A stretch of DNA of 64,000 nt from Pseudoxanthomonas sangjuensis. Lineage in GTDB: Bacteria; Pseudomonadota; Gammaproteobacteria; Xanthomonadales; Xanthomonadaceae. Both the position numbers and the translations under genes were made by a program. Positions 27,881 through 36,143 of this stretch are shown piece by piece (the first letter of the stretch is position 1; every line of letters begins with the position of its first letter). The notes beneath the pieces were generated by a model. That model ran no database searches, had not been told where the DNA came from, and was given only the letters and a program-made list of their open reading frames with translations. Location of the stretch: assembly GCF_010211755.1 (NCBI RefSeq), contig NZ_PDWR01000020.1, positions 1 through 64,000 on the forward strand, in the 5' to 3' direction.

Positions 27881-28933
27881 ATGCTGCAACGCTGTACCGC
27901 GACAGGCGATGCGCGCTGGTCGGTGGCCAACCTGCCGACCAACATCCTGTGCCATCTGGTGCAGCTGGCGCGCGAGCAACGCACCGACCCCGCGCCGTGG
28001 TTCCGCGGCCTGCGCCTGGAGCCGGAGGAAATCAGCGATCCGCACACCCGCGTGTCCTATCGGCAGGCATTCGAATTCATCGCCCGCGCGCAACGGGCGC
28101 TGGGCCGGCCCGATCTGGGCCTGGTCGTGGGCCGCCGGCAGAACCTCGGCAATTTCGGCCTGCTCGGACTGGCGATGAAGACGGCATCCGGCTTCAGCGA
28201 AGCGATCGCGCTGGGCATGACCTTCCAGCGCACCACCGGCGCGCTGCTCGACCTGGACATCGATGCCGGCCGCGACGGCGAAATCGCGATGCGGGCGCAC
28301 CTGCCCGTGCCCGCGCCGGAGCTATTGCCGTTCCTGTGCGAGGAAATGTTCGCCAGTTGCCTGATGGTCGCGCGCGACCTGGCCGGCTCCTGCTTCGCGC
28401 CGCTGCGGGTGGAATTGGCCTACCCGGCCCCCGCCTACGCCGACGAATACGTCGCATCGTTCGGTTGCGAGGTCCGCTTCGACCAGCCGCGCAATGCGCT
28501 GGTGGTGGACGATGCGCTGATGTCGCTGACTTTCCCGACCTACAACCCGGTCACCGCGCGCCAGGTGCAGGAGCTTTGCCACAGGCAGCTGATGCTGGAC
28601 ATGCAGGAGCAGAGCGAAGTCGCCGCGGCGGTGGAGCGCTACCTGCGCCGGCACCTGGCCGAGAACCCGACCCTGTCCAGGGTCGCCAGCAGCATGCACC
28701 TGAGCGAACGCACGCTGCGTCGCCACCTGGCCGCCGACGGCGCCACCTTCAGCGCCCTGCACGACAGCATCCGCACCGAATGCGCGATGGAACTCCTGCG
28801 CGATCCGCGACTGAGCATCGCCCATGTCGGCAGCCACATCGGCTTCAACGACGCACGCGAATTCCGTCGCGCGTTCAAGCGCTGGACCGGGCAAACTCCG
28901 AGCGAAGTACGCGCCGACGCCGACCCGGCGTGA
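27881..28933 (+). CDS. AraC-family transcriptional regulator
   Basis: 350 residues. The N-terminal two thirds match the Arabinose_bd-type effector domain of the OruR/ArgR-like AraC subgroup ('FEFIARAQRALGRPDLGLVV', 'NLGNFGLLGLAMKTASGFSE', 'LGMTFQRTTGALLDLDIDAG'). The C-terminal HTH_18 domain is complete ('VAAAVERYLRRHLAENPTLS', 'VASSMHLSERTLRRHL', 'IAHVGSHIGFNDAREFRRAF', 'KRWTGQTPSEVR'). It probably senses a small lipophilic or amino-acid-like molecule and controls the divergent beta-helix/cytochrome/receptor operon. Longer open frame upstream overlaps the beta-helix gene and is spurious. Only nine bases separate its stop from the convergent ridA stop. Confidence 0.93.
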   Translation: MLQRCTATGDARWSVANLPTNILCHLVQLAREQRTDPAPWFRGLRLEPEEISDPHTRVSYRQAFEFIARAQRALGRPDLGLVVGRRQNLGNFGLLGLAMKTASGFSEAIALGMTFQRTTGALLDLDIDAGRDGEIAMRAHLPVPAPELLPFLCEEMFASCLMVARDLAGSCFAPLRVELAYPAPAYADEYVASFGCEVRFDQPRNALVVDDALMSLTFPTYNPVTARQVQELCHRQLMLDMQEQSEVAAAVERYLRRHLAENPTLSRVASSMHLSERTLRRHLAADGATFSALHDSIRTECAMELLRDPRLSIAHVGSHIGFNDAREFRRAFKRWTGQTPSEVRADADPA

Positions 28934-28942
28934 TGCCGGCCG

Positions 28943-29326
28943 TCAGTCGAGCACCATGGTCGCTTCGACTTCGAAGCCGACACCCTTCGGCAGCGCGGCG
29001 ACCTGCACGGTGGAACGCGCCGGGTACGGCGCCTTGAAGTACTCCTGCATCACCGCGTTGACCGCGGCGAATTCGGACAGGTCGGTCAGGAACAGGCCGA
29101 CGCGGACGATCCTGTCCAGCGAGCCGCCGGCGGCCTCGGCCACCGCCTTGAGGTTGTCGAACGCGCGGCGCGCCTGCGCCTCGATGCCGCCTTCGACGAC
29201 GTTGCCGGTCGCGGGGTCCAGCGGGATCTGCCCGGAGAAATAGACGGTGTTGCCGACCTTCACGGCCTGCGAGTACGGGCCGATGGCGGCGGGGGCGTTG
29301 CTGGTGTTGATGATCTGCTTGGTCAT
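28943..29326 (-). CDS. ridA: RidA family 2-iminobutanoate/2-iminopropanoate deaminase
   Basis: 127 residues from MTKQIINTSNAPAAIGPYSQ. The family pattern is complete: 'APAAIGPYSQAVKVGN', 'VYFSGQIPLDPATGNVV', 'IEAQARRAFDNLKAVAEAAG', and the C-terminal 'YPARSTVQVAALPKGVGFEV', which carries the conserved arginine that binds the imine carboxylate. It hydrolyses reactive imines produced by PLP enzymes such as threonine dehydratase. Placement downstream of spoT is widespread in gammaproteobacteria; here a small membrane-protein gene lies between them. Confidence 0.95.
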   Translation of the reverse strand: MTKQIINTSNAPAAIGPYSQAVKVGNTVYFSGQIPLDPATGNVVEGGIEAQARRAFDNLKAVAEAAGGSLDRIVRVGLFLTDLSEFAAVNAVMQEYFKAPYPARSTVQVAALPKGVGFEVEATMVLD

Positions 29327-29395
29327 GGCGGTTCCGATTGTCGGCGATTGCGACGAATTATAGGGCGGGTCCGCCTCGACTCGTGACCCCATTAG

Positions 29396-29704
29396 TCAAT
29401 TGACCGAGTCGAGAGCCTCAGCAACCAGCCAAATCGTCAAACCGGAAATCACGAAACTCAGCGGCAACAATGCCCTTACCACCATCACGAGAGTTCTCGC
29501 CTTCTCACCAGTGGCCACCTGCAATCGACTCGAGTACAGGTTATTCAGCATGCTGGAGATATCCCTCCCCGAGAAACTTTTCGGACGGCCAATTTCGTCC
29601 CAATAGACGGGCGCATACCTCTGCAGCGCAGACATCAATAGATAAAACGATGTCAGGTAAACAGCATTCAACACTGCTGTAAGCAGGATAAGAAATCCGA
29701 TCAT
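29396..29704 (-). CDS. Small two-helix membrane protein of unknown function, UspB-like layout
   Basis: 102 residues: transmembrane helix at about 3-24 (GFLILLTAVLNAVYLTSFYL), a polar central section with many charged residues ('WDEIGRPKSFSGRDISSML', 'LQVATGEKARTL'), and a second helix at about 77-97 (LLPLSFVISGLTIWLVAEAL). The architecture recalls UspB, but sequence similarity is not evident. The gene interrupts the usual spoT-ridA pair and its DNA is clearly less GC-rich than its neighbours, with AT-ending codons, suggesting recent acquisition. It is on the same strand as spoT with 29 bases between them. Confidence 0.65.
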   Translation of the reverse strand: MIGFLILLTAVLNAVYLTSFYLLMSALQRYAPVYWDEIGRPKSFSGRDISSMLNNLYSSRLQVATGEKARTLVMVVRALLPLSFVISGLTIWLVAEALDSVN

Positions 29705-29733
29705 TTATGCCCCCGGCTCGAGTGCATCGGCTA

Positions 29734-31905
29734 TCACTGCCGCCGCACGCCCTGCACCACGCTCAACCGCCGCAGCCGCCGCATGATCTCGGCCAGGTGG
29801 TTGCGGTCGCGCACCTGGATCTGGAAGCGCAGCACCGCGGCGTTGTAGTCGCGCTCCAGGTATTCGACGCGGTCGATGTTCGATTGCCCCTGCGCCATCG
29901 CCGCCGCGACCTGCGCCAGCACGCCGGTGCGGTTCTCCACGTCGACCAGCAGCGACGCGTCGAAATCGCCGGTCACCTTCGAATCCCAGCCGATGGGCAC
30001 CCAGCGTTCCGGCGACTTGCGGAACTCGACCACGTTCGGGCAATCCATCCGGTGCACCACGATGCCCTTGCCGGCGGTGTGGTAACCCATGATCTCGTCG
30101 CCCGGGATCGGCTGGCAGCAATTGGCGAAGCTGACCACGCCGCGCTCGCTGCCGGTGATCAGGATCTTCTCCTGCACGTGCTTCGAATGCCCGCCCCCGC
30201 GCAGTTCCGCGAACGCGGTCAGCGCCTGCGCCGCCTGCATCGGCATCCAGTTGCCCAACGCCACGTCGGCGAGGAAGGCCTCCAGGCGCGGATAGCGGTG
30301 TTCGGCGAGGAAGGCTTCGAGGCGTTGCTGCGGCAGGCGCTCCAGCGAGCTGTCGAGCTGCTCCAGCGCGTTGTCGAGCATGCGGTGCCCCAGCTGCACC
30401 GCGTCCTCGTGCTCCAGCTGCTTGAGCTGGTGGCGGATCGCGGTGCGCGCCTTGCTGGTGACCACGAATTCCAGCCACTGCGGTTTCGGCGCCGCCGACT
30501 TCGCGGTGATGATCTCGACGGTCTGGCCGCTGGCCAGCCTGGTGCGCAGCGGCACCAGCTTGCGGTCCACGCGCGAAGCCACCGCCTGGTTGCCGACGTC
30601 GGTGTGCACCGCATAGGCGAAGTCGAGCGCGGTGGAATTGCGCGGCAACGACAGGATCTTGCCCTTCGGCGTGAACAGGTAGACCTCGTCCGGGAACAGG
30701 TCGACCTTGACGTTGTCGAGGAACTCCAGCGACGAGCCGGCGGCGCGCTGGCTCTCGATCAGGTCGACGATCCACGCGTGCGCGCGGCTCTGCGCGCTGT
30801 TCGGCGCCTCGTTGCCGAACTTATAGCTCCAGTGCGCGGCGACGCCGCGTTCGGCGACCAGGTCCATCTCCTCGGTGCGGATCTGCACCTCGATCGGCGA
30901 GCCGTACGGGCCGAACAGCACCGTGTGCAGCGACTGGTAGCCATTGGCCTTCGGGATCGCGATGAAGTCGCGGAAGCGCCCGTCCAGCGGCTTGTACTGC
31001 GCGTGCACCGCGCCCAGCGCGTGGTAGCACTCCGGCACCGTCTTCACCACCACGCGGAAGCCGAACACGTCCATCACCTGGTCGAAGCTTTTGCCCTCCG
31101 CGCGCATCTTGTTGTAGATGCTCCACGGCGTCTTCACCCGGCTGACCAGGCGGTGCTTGATGCCTTCCTTGTGCAGCCGCTTCGACAGGAGCCCCTCGAT
31201 CTGGTCCATCGACTCGCGGCGCATCACCGGCTGGCTGCGGATGTGCTTGTCGATCACCGCGTGCCGCCACGGGTACATCGCGCGGAAGCTCAGGTCCTGC
31301 AGTTCCGACTTGACCAGGCTCATGCCCAGGCGCTGGGCGATCGGCGCGTAGATGTCCAGCGTCTCGCGGGCGATGCGCTTGCGCGCCTCGGGGCCCTGCG
31401 CGCCGAGCGTGCGCATGTTGTGCAGGCGGTCGGCCAGCTTGATCATGATCACGCGCAGGTCGCGCGACATCGCCAGCAGCATCTTGCGGAAGCTCTCCGC
31501 CGCCGCCTCCTGGCGGTCGCGGAACTTCAGCTTGTCCAGCTTGGTGACGCCGTCGACCAGCTCCGCGACCGACTCGCCGAATTCGGCGGCGATGCCGTCG
31601 CGGGTCAGCGGCGTGTCCTCGATGGTGTCGTGCAGGATCGCCGCGATCAGGGTTTCGGCGTCCATGCGCAGCTCGGCCAGCACCCCGGCCACCGCCACCG
31701 GATGGGTGATGTACGGCTCGCCCGACTTGCGCACCTGCCCCTCGTGCGCGGCGGCGCCCACTTCCCAGGCGCGGCGCAGCAGCGGCAGCTGGTCCTTGGG
31801 CAGGTAGGACGCCAGCTGTTCGAACTTGAGCACGTAATCCGGCGCCTCGTCCGCCGGGGACGAGACGCGGCTGCGCACCGTCTTGACGGGATTGCCGGGG
31901 TTCAT
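29734..31905 (-). CDS. spoT: Bifunctional (p)ppGpp synthetase/hydrolase SpoT
   Basis: 723 residues from MNPGNPVKTVRSRVSS. The hydrolase HD domain has HDTIED (His92-Asp93) with upstream 'AHEGQVRKSGEPYITHP'. The synthetase domain contains 'RVKTPWSIYNKM' (about 256-267), 'VFGFRVVVKTVPECY' and 'FRDFIAIPKANGYQSLHT', so both activities look possible. A TGS domain (about 403-465), a helical/zinc-finger-like region with 'SFANCCQPIPGDEIMGY', and a C-terminal ACT domain follow. It sets ppGpp levels under stress. Longer upstream open frame crosses the rpoZ terminator and was rejected. gmk-rpoZ-spoT order is conserved. Confidence 0.96.
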   Translation of the reverse strand: MNPGNPVKTVRSRVSSPADEAPDYVLKFEQLASYLPKDQLPLLRRAWEVGAAAHEGQVRKSGEPYITHPVAVAGVLAELRMDAETLIAAILHDTIEDTPLTRDGIAAEFGESVAELVDGVTKLDKLKFRDRQEAAAESFRKMLLAMSRDLRVIMIKLADRLHNMRTLGAQGPEARKRIARETLDIYAPIAQRLGMSLVKSELQDLSFRAMYPWRHAVIDKHIRSQPVMRRESMDQIEGLLSKRLHKEGIKHRLVSRVKTPWSIYNKMRAEGKSFDQVMDVFGFRVVVKTVPECYHALGAVHAQYKPLDGRFRDFIAIPKANGYQSLHTVLFGPYGSPIEVQIRTEEMDLVAERGVAAHWSYKFGNEAPNSAQSRAHAWIVDLIESQRAAGSSLEFLDNVKVDLFPDEVYLFTPKGKILSLPRNSTALDFAYAVHTDVGNQAVASRVDRKLVPLRTRLASGQTVEIITAKSAAPKPQWLEFVVTSKARTAIRHQLKQLEHEDAVQLGHRMLDNALEQLDSSLERLPQQRLEAFLAEHRYPRLEAFLADVALGNWMPMQAAQALTAFAELRGGGHSKHVQEKILITGSERGVVSFANCCQPIPGDEIMGYHTAGKGIVVHRMDCPNVVEFRKSPERWVPIGWDSKVTGDFDASLLVDVENRTGVLAQVAAAMAQGQSNIDRVEYLERDYNAAVLRFQIQVRDRNHLAEIMRRLRRLSVVQGVRRQ

Positions 31906-32002
31906 CCCCGAAGAGTATTCCTGCCGCCTGGATCCGGCAAATTCGGCCGCTGAATGCAGGCGAAAGGCCGGATCGATGCCGCATTGCCGGCGCCCGAAAA
32001 CG

Positions 32003-32027
32003 AACGGCCCGCACATGGCGGGCCGTT
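32003..32027 (-). terminator. Rho-independent terminator between rpoZ and spoT
   Basis: AACGGCCCGC (32003-32012) and GCGGGCCGTT (32018-32027) form a 10-bp stem with a five-base loop. On the minus strand, CGTTTTCG follows. It lies about 28 bases after the rpoZ stop and would attenuate read-through into spoT, implying a separate spoT promoter. Confidence 0.75.
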
Positions 32028-32054
32028 GCAGGAGGCTTGGCAGCGGGCTGGAAC

Positions 32055-32354
32055 TCAGTCGTCGCCCTTCGACAGGTCGTCGTCGGCCACCACTTCGGCG
32101 GCGGCCCATTCCAGCGCCTCGCGTTCCTTGCGCTCGCGCTCGGCCTTCTCGACCCGGTCGATCAATTCGTTGTCGATGCTGCGCGCGGCGATCTCGCGCA
32201 GCGCCAGCACGGTCGGCTTGTCGGCGTCTTCGCTGTTGTCGATGGTCGATTCCACGCCGTTGGCCAGCTGGCGGGCGCGCTTGGCGGCCATCATGACCAG
32301 CTCGAAACGGTTGTCGACGACTTCCAGGCAATCTTCTACGGTGATGCGGGCCAT
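32055..32354 (-). CDS. rpoZ: RNA polymerase omega subunit
   Basis: 99 residues ([20 protein letters not shown]). The conserved omega core is plain: '[19 protein letters not shown]' and '[20 protein letters not shown]'. Omega assists assembly of beta-prime into core polymerase and contributes to ppGpp site 1, so the neighbouring spoT is functionally consistent. The C-terminal tail is acidic ([10 protein letters not shown]). Confidence 0.97.
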   Translation of the reverse strand: MARITVEDCLEVVDNRFELVMMAAKRARQLANGVESTIDNSEDADKPTVLALREIAARSIDNELIDRVEKAERERKEREALEWAAAEVVADDDLSKGDD

Positions 32355-32481
32355 GCGGGCTCCCGGCGGCCGGCCGGCCGCGCGAACGAAATGGGGAAAG
32401 GGGCCGGGATTCTAGGGGAAGCCGCCCTTCCTTGCAAGCATTTCCTTGAAAATCAGCCGGTTAGGCTGGATTCCGGCGCCA

Positions 32482-33096
32482 TCAGCCGCCCAGCAGGGTC
32501 GAAATCAGTGCCCCGTGCCGGGCCTGTTGGGCCTCGCGGCGCAGGCGGCTGGCGACGAAGATCGCGCACATCTCGTCCACCGCGGTCGCGAACACCTCGT
32601 TGACGATCACGTAGTCGAACTCGGCGTAGTGGCTCATCTCCTCGCGCGCGGCGGCGAGCCGGCGCCGGATGGTTTCCTCGCTGTCCTGGCCGCGCTTGCG
32701 CATGCGCTCCTCCAGCGCCGCGCGCGACGGCGGCAGGATGAACACGCTGACCGCGTCCGGCACCTTGGCCTTGACCTGCTGCGCGCCCTGCCAGTCGATT
32801 TCCAGCAGCACGTCCTTGCCGGCGGCCAGCTGCGGCTCGACCGACTGCTTCGCCGTGCCCTTCCAGTCGCCATGCACCCGCGCATGCTCGAAGAAATCGC
32901 CGGCATCGATCATGCGCTGGAACTCTTCCGCGCTGACGAAGTGGTAGTGCTGCGCGTGGCGCTCGCCCGGGCGCGGCGCGCGCGAGGTGAACGAGATCGA
33001 CAGGGCGATCTGCGGGTCGCGCGCCAGCACCGCGTTGACGATGCTCGACTTGCCGGCGCCGGACGGCGCCGCGACGATGTACAGGGTTCCGCGCAT
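32482..33096 (-). CDS. gmk: Guanylate kinase
   Basis: 204 residues. P-loop APSGAGKSS (residues 9-17), GMP-binding region 'SISFTSRAPRPGERHAQHYH', 'HARVHGDWKGT', and the LEIDWQGAQQVK and 'FILPPSRAALEERMRKRGQD' lid segments are all typical. It converts GMP to GDP with ATP, feeding GTP and ppGpp pools. Same strand and upstream of rpoZ and spoT; a repeat separates it from yicC upstream. Confidence 0.97.
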   Translation of the reverse strand: MRGTLYIVAAPSGAGKSSIVNAVLARDPQIALSISFTSRAPRPGERHAQHYHFVSAEEFQRMIDAGDFFEHARVHGDWKGTAKQSVEPQLAAGKDVLLEIDWQGAQQVKAKVPDAVSVFILPPSRAALEERMRKRGQDSEETIRRRLAAAREEMSHYAEFDYVIVNEVFATAVDEMCAIFVASRLRREAQQARHGALISTLLGG

Positions 33097-33100
33097 AAGT

Positions 33101-33186
33101 CAGGAACGAGCGCGGGGAAGCGAGGAGCGGGCGGTGGCAACCGCGATGGCCGGGGTTTTTCTCACTTCTCGCTCCTCTCTGCTCTT
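33101..33186. repeat. Purine/pyrimidine-rich intergenic palindrome, copy 3
   Basis: Purine-rich arm AACGAGCGCGGGGAAGCGAG (from about 33107), centre GCGGTGGCAACCGC (hairpin), then the pyrimidine-rich arm CACTTCTCGCTCCTCTCTGC. Same type as the units at 16512 and 20592. It fills the yicC-gmk spacer and may act as an RNA structure between the two genes. Confidence 0.5.
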
Positions 33187-34046
33187 CACTCGATATTCTG
33201 CGCCTGCTCGCGGATCTGGTCGATCAGCACCTTCAGCTCGACCGCGATGTTGGTGGTACGCACGTCGACCGACTTGGAGCCGAAGGTGTTGGCCTCGCGG
33301 TTGAACTCCTGCAGCAGGAAGTCGAGGCGGCGGCCGACCGGCTCGCGCTGGCCGAGCACGCGGCGGATCTCCTTGACGTGGCTGTCGAGGCGGTCGAGCT
33401 CCTCGTCCACGTCCAGCTTCTGCAGCCACAGCACCAGTTCCTGCTCCAGCCGGCCCGGATCGGCCGGCTGCGACAGTTCGGCCAGCCGCGTTTCCAGCTT
33501 CTGCCGCTGGCCGGCGCGGATCAGCGGGATCAGCGCGCGCGCCTCGGCCGAACGCGCGGCGATCGCATCGACGCGCTCGCCGATCACCGCGGCGAGCTTG
33601 CCCCCCTCGCGTTCGCGGGCGGCGACGAACTGGTCGAGCAGCGCGTCGAGCAGGGCCATCGCCTCGGCCTGCAACGCCGCCGCGTCGATCGCGGTGTTCT
33701 GCAGCACGCCGGGGAACTGCAGCAGTTCGGTCAGCTCGGTGCGCAGCTTCGGGAAGCGCGCGTCCAGGTCCAGCGCCAGTTCCGACAGCTGCGCGACCAC
33801 GGACGGGTTCAACTGCAATGCACCAGCGCCTTCCGGCGCGCGCAGGCGCATCGCGAAGTCCAGCTTGCCGCGGCTGATCCGCGCGGCGATCCGCTCGCGC
33901 AGCGCCGGTTCCAGCGCGCGCAATTCGTCCGGCAGGCGCAGCCCCAGCTCGAGGAAGCGGTGGTTGACCGCGCGCAGTTCGCCGACCAGCGTGCCGCCCG
34001 CGGTGGCGCGCTCGACGGTGGCGTAGGCGGTCATGCTGCGAATCAT
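33186..34046 (-). CDS. yicC: YicC-family endoribonuclease
   Basis: 286 residues from MIRSMTAYATVERATAGG. Conserved N-terminal 'MTAYATV', 'ELRAVNHRFLELGLRLPDEL' and C-terminal 'RLDFLLQEFNREANTFGSK' match the YicC/DUF1732 family, which in E. coli acts as an RNase on small RNAs. Four residues could be trimmed by starting at the next ATG (34034). Divergent from rph with 64 bases between starts, a conserved pairing in proteobacteria. Confidence 0.95.
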   Translation of the reverse strand: MIRSMTAYATVERATAGGTLVGELRAVNHRFLELGLRLPDELRALEPALRERIAARISRGKLDFAMRLRAPEGAGALQLNPSVVAQLSELALDLDARFPKLRTELTELLQFPGVLQNTAIDAAALQAEAMALLDALLDQFVAAREREGGKLAAVIGERVDAIAARSAEARALIPLIRAGQRQKLETRLAELSQPADPGRLEQELVLWLQKLDVDEELDRLDSHVKEIRRVLGQREPVGRRLDFLLQEFNREANTFGSKSVDVRTTNIAVELKVLIDQIREQAQNIE

Positions 34047-34110
34047 GGGAACGGCCGGTCCGAAAGAGCGCGAATGGTAACCTATGCCGCCCTTTGCCAC
34101 GGATTTCCGC

Positions 34111-34842
34111 ATGAACTTCGCCCGCCCCAGCGGCCGCGCGCCCGACCAGCTCCGCCCGGTCGCGATCCAGCGCGGCTACACCCGTCACGCCGAGGGCTCG
34201 GTGCTGGTGAGTTTCGGCGACACCCGCGTGCTGTGCACCGCCAGCGTCGAGAACAAGGCGCCGGCGTTCCTGCGCGGCAAGGGCGAGGGTTGGGTGACCG
34301 CCGAGTACGGCATGCTGCCGCGCGCGACCCACACCCGCGGCGACCGCGAGGCGGCGCGCGGCAAGCAGGGCGGCCGCACCCTGGAGATCCAGCGCCTGAT
34401 CGGACGCTCGCTGCGCGCCTGCGTCGACCGCGCGGCGCTGGGCGAGCGCACCATCACCCTCGACTGCGACGTGCTGCAGGCCGACGGCGGCACCCGCACC
34501 GCGGCGATCACCGGCGCCTACGTGGCGCTGGTCGACGCGGTGAACTGGCTGAAACGGCAGGGCGAGATAAAGAAGGACCCGATCCTCGGCGCGGTCGCCG
34601 GGGTCTCGGTCGGCGTCTACCGCGGCGTGCCGGTGCTCGACCTGGACTACGCCGAGGACAGCGACTGCGACACCGACATGAACCTGGTGATGAACGACGG
34701 CGGCGGCTTCATCGAACTGCAGGGCACCGCCGAAGGCCATGCCTTCCGCCGCGACGAGCTCGATGCGCTGCTGGCGCTGGGCGAGAAGGGCATCGGCGAA
34801 CTGTTCGCCGCGCAGCAGGCCGCGCTGGCGGGAGAGCGGTGA
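34111..34842 (+). CDS. rph: Ribonuclease PH
   Basis: 243 residues from [20 protein letters not shown]. The phosphorolytic core is complete: '[18 protein letters not shown]', '[20 protein letters not shown]', '[18 protein letters not shown]' and '[20 protein letters not shown]'. It trims the 3' ends of tRNA precursors with phosphate. An earlier ATG adds nine residues with no family support. Its stop overlaps the following GTG start by four bases, opening a coupled run of genes to the ABM gene. Confidence 0.97.
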   Translation: MNFARPSGRAPDQLRPVAIQRGYTRHAEGSVLVSFGDTRVLCTASVENKAPAFLRGKGEGWVTAEYGMLPRATHTRGDREAARGKQGGRTLEIQRLIGRSLRACVDRAALGERTITLDCDVLQADGGTRTAAITGAYVALVDAVNWLKRQGEIKKDPILGAVAGVSVGVYRGVPVLDLDYAEDSDCDTDMNLVMNDGGGFIELQGTAEGHAFRRDELDALLALGEKGIGELFAAQQAALAGER

Positions 34843-35228
34843 AGCGGCGCATCGCCCTCGTCGCCCTGGTCGTGGACGACTACGACCGCGCCATCGCCCA
34901 CTACACCGGCGACCTGGGTTTCGAACTGCTCGAGGACAGCGACCTCGGCGGCGGCAAGCGCTGGGTGCGCGTCGCCCCGCGCGGCGCCGAAACCGCGCTG
35001 CTGCTGGCCCGCGCCGACGGCGACGCGCAGCGCGCGCGGATTGGCGATCAGGCCGGCGGCCGCGTGGCGTTCTTCCTGCATACCGACGACTTCCGGCGCG
35101 ACTACGCGGCGATGCGCGGACGCGGCGTCGAATTCCTCGAGGCCCCGCGCGAGGAAGGCTACGGCATCGTCGCCGTGTTCCGCGACCGCTACGGCAACAA
35201 GTGGGACCTGCTGGAACCGAAGGCATGA
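34839..35228 (+). CDS. VOC (glyoxalase/bleomycin-resistance superfamily) protein
   Basis: 129 residues with a GTG start overlapping the rph stop (GTGA). One VOC fold: '[19 protein letters not shown]', '[20 protein letters not shown]', '[20 protein letters not shown]', ending '[16 protein letters not shown]'. The family includes dioxygenases and isomerases with a metal at the barrel entrance; the usual C-terminal glutamate is kept but the partner site is not obvious. Substrate unknown. Its stop overlaps rdgB. Confidence 0.9.
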   Translation: MKRRIALVALVVDDYDRAIAHYTGDLGFELLEDSDLGGGKRWVRVAPRGAETALLLARADGDAQRARIGDQAGGRVAFFLHTDDFRRDYAAMRGRGVEFLEAPREEGYGIVAVFRDRYGNKWDLLEPKA

Positions 35229-35833
35229 ATCCGGCGCCGATGAAACTCGTCCTTGCCTCTTCCAACCGCGGCAAACTGGAGGAATTGCGCCACCTGCTCG
35301 CCGACGCCGGCGTCGAACTGGTCGCGCAATCGGACCTCGGCGTGGGCGACGCCGACGAATCCGCGGCGACCTTCGTCGAGAACGCGTTGCTGAAGGCGCG
35401 CCATGCCTCGGCGCTGACCGGCCTGCCGGCGCTGGCCGACGACTCCGGGCTGTGCGTCGATGCGCTCGGCGGCGCGCCCGGGCTGCATTCGGCGCGCTAC
35501 AGCGGCGCGCACGGCGACGCCGACGCCAACATCGACAAGTTGCTGCACGAACTGCGCGACGTGGCCGACGAGGATCGCGCCGCGCACTTCTACTGCGTGC
35601 TGGTGCTGGTGCGCCACGCCAACGACCCGCAGCCGCTGATCGCCGAGGGCGAATGGCGCGGGCGCATCCTGCGCGAACGCCGCGGCACCGGCGGCCACGG
35701 CTACGACCCGGTGTTCCTCGATGTCGAACGCGGCCGGTCGGCGGCGGAAATGCCGGCGGAGCTGAAGAACGCGCTGAGCCACCGCGGCAAGGCGCTGGCG
35801 GAATTGCGGCGCCGGTTCGTCGCCCGGGGCTGA
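35225..35833 (+). CDS. rdgB: Non-canonical purine NTP pyrophosphatase (RdgB/HAM1)
   Basis: 202 residues. Family motifs: 'LVLASSNRGKLEELRHLL', 'TFVENALLKARHAS', 'GLPALADDSGLCVDALGGAP' and 'SHRGKALAEL'. It removes ITP, dITP and XTP from nucleotide pools. The ATG overlaps the VOC stop (ATGA) and its stop shares one base with the next start, so four genes from rph to the ABM gene are translationally coupled. Adjacent hemW completes the widespread rph-rdgB-hemW cluster. Confidence 0.96.
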   Translation: MNPAPMKLVLASSNRGKLEELRHLLADAGVELVAQSDLGVGDADESAATFVENALLKARHASALTGLPALADDSGLCVDALGGAPGLHSARYSGAHGDADANIDKLLHELRDVADEDRAAHFYCVLVLVRHANDPQPLIAEGEWRGRILRERRGTGGHGYDPVFLDVERGRSAAEMPAELKNALSHRGKALAELRRRFVARG

Positions 35834-36138
35834 TGCGCATGTTCGTCGCGGTCTGGGAATTCGAAGTGCGGGAAGAATGCATTGCCGAGTTCGTCGCGCT
35901 GTACGGCGGCGACGGCGAATGGGCGGCGCTGTTCCGCAAACACGCCGGTTACCTCGATACCGAATTGCTGCGGGATGCCGGCAACCCGACCCGGTTCCTC
36001 ACCATCGACCGTTGGACCTCGCAGGCCGCCTACGACGACTTCCTCGCCTCGGCGAAGCCGGACTACGCCGCCATCGACGCGCTGGGCGAAGCATTCACCG
36101 TGTCCGAACGCCTGGTCGGCCGTTTCGCCACGGCCTGA
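35833..36138 (+). CDS. Antibiotic biosynthesis monooxygenase (ABM)-like small protein
   Basis: 101 residues, dimeric alpha/beta-barrel type: 'MFVAVWEFEVREECIAEFVA', 'YGGDGEWAALFRKHAGYLDT', 'RFLTIDRWTSQAAYDDFL'. ABM-like proteins range from quinone monooxygenases to heme-degrading enzymes and stress proteins; no cofactor ligand can be assigned. Start overlaps the rdgB stop (TGATG). Five bases separate it from hemW, so it belongs to the same operon. Confidence 0.82.
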   Translation: MRMFVAVWEFEVREECIAEFVALYGGDGEWAALFRKHAGYLDTELLRDAGNPTRFLTIDRWTSQAAYDDFLASAKPDYAAIDALGEAFTVSERLVGRFATA

Positions 36139-36143
36139 GCACG

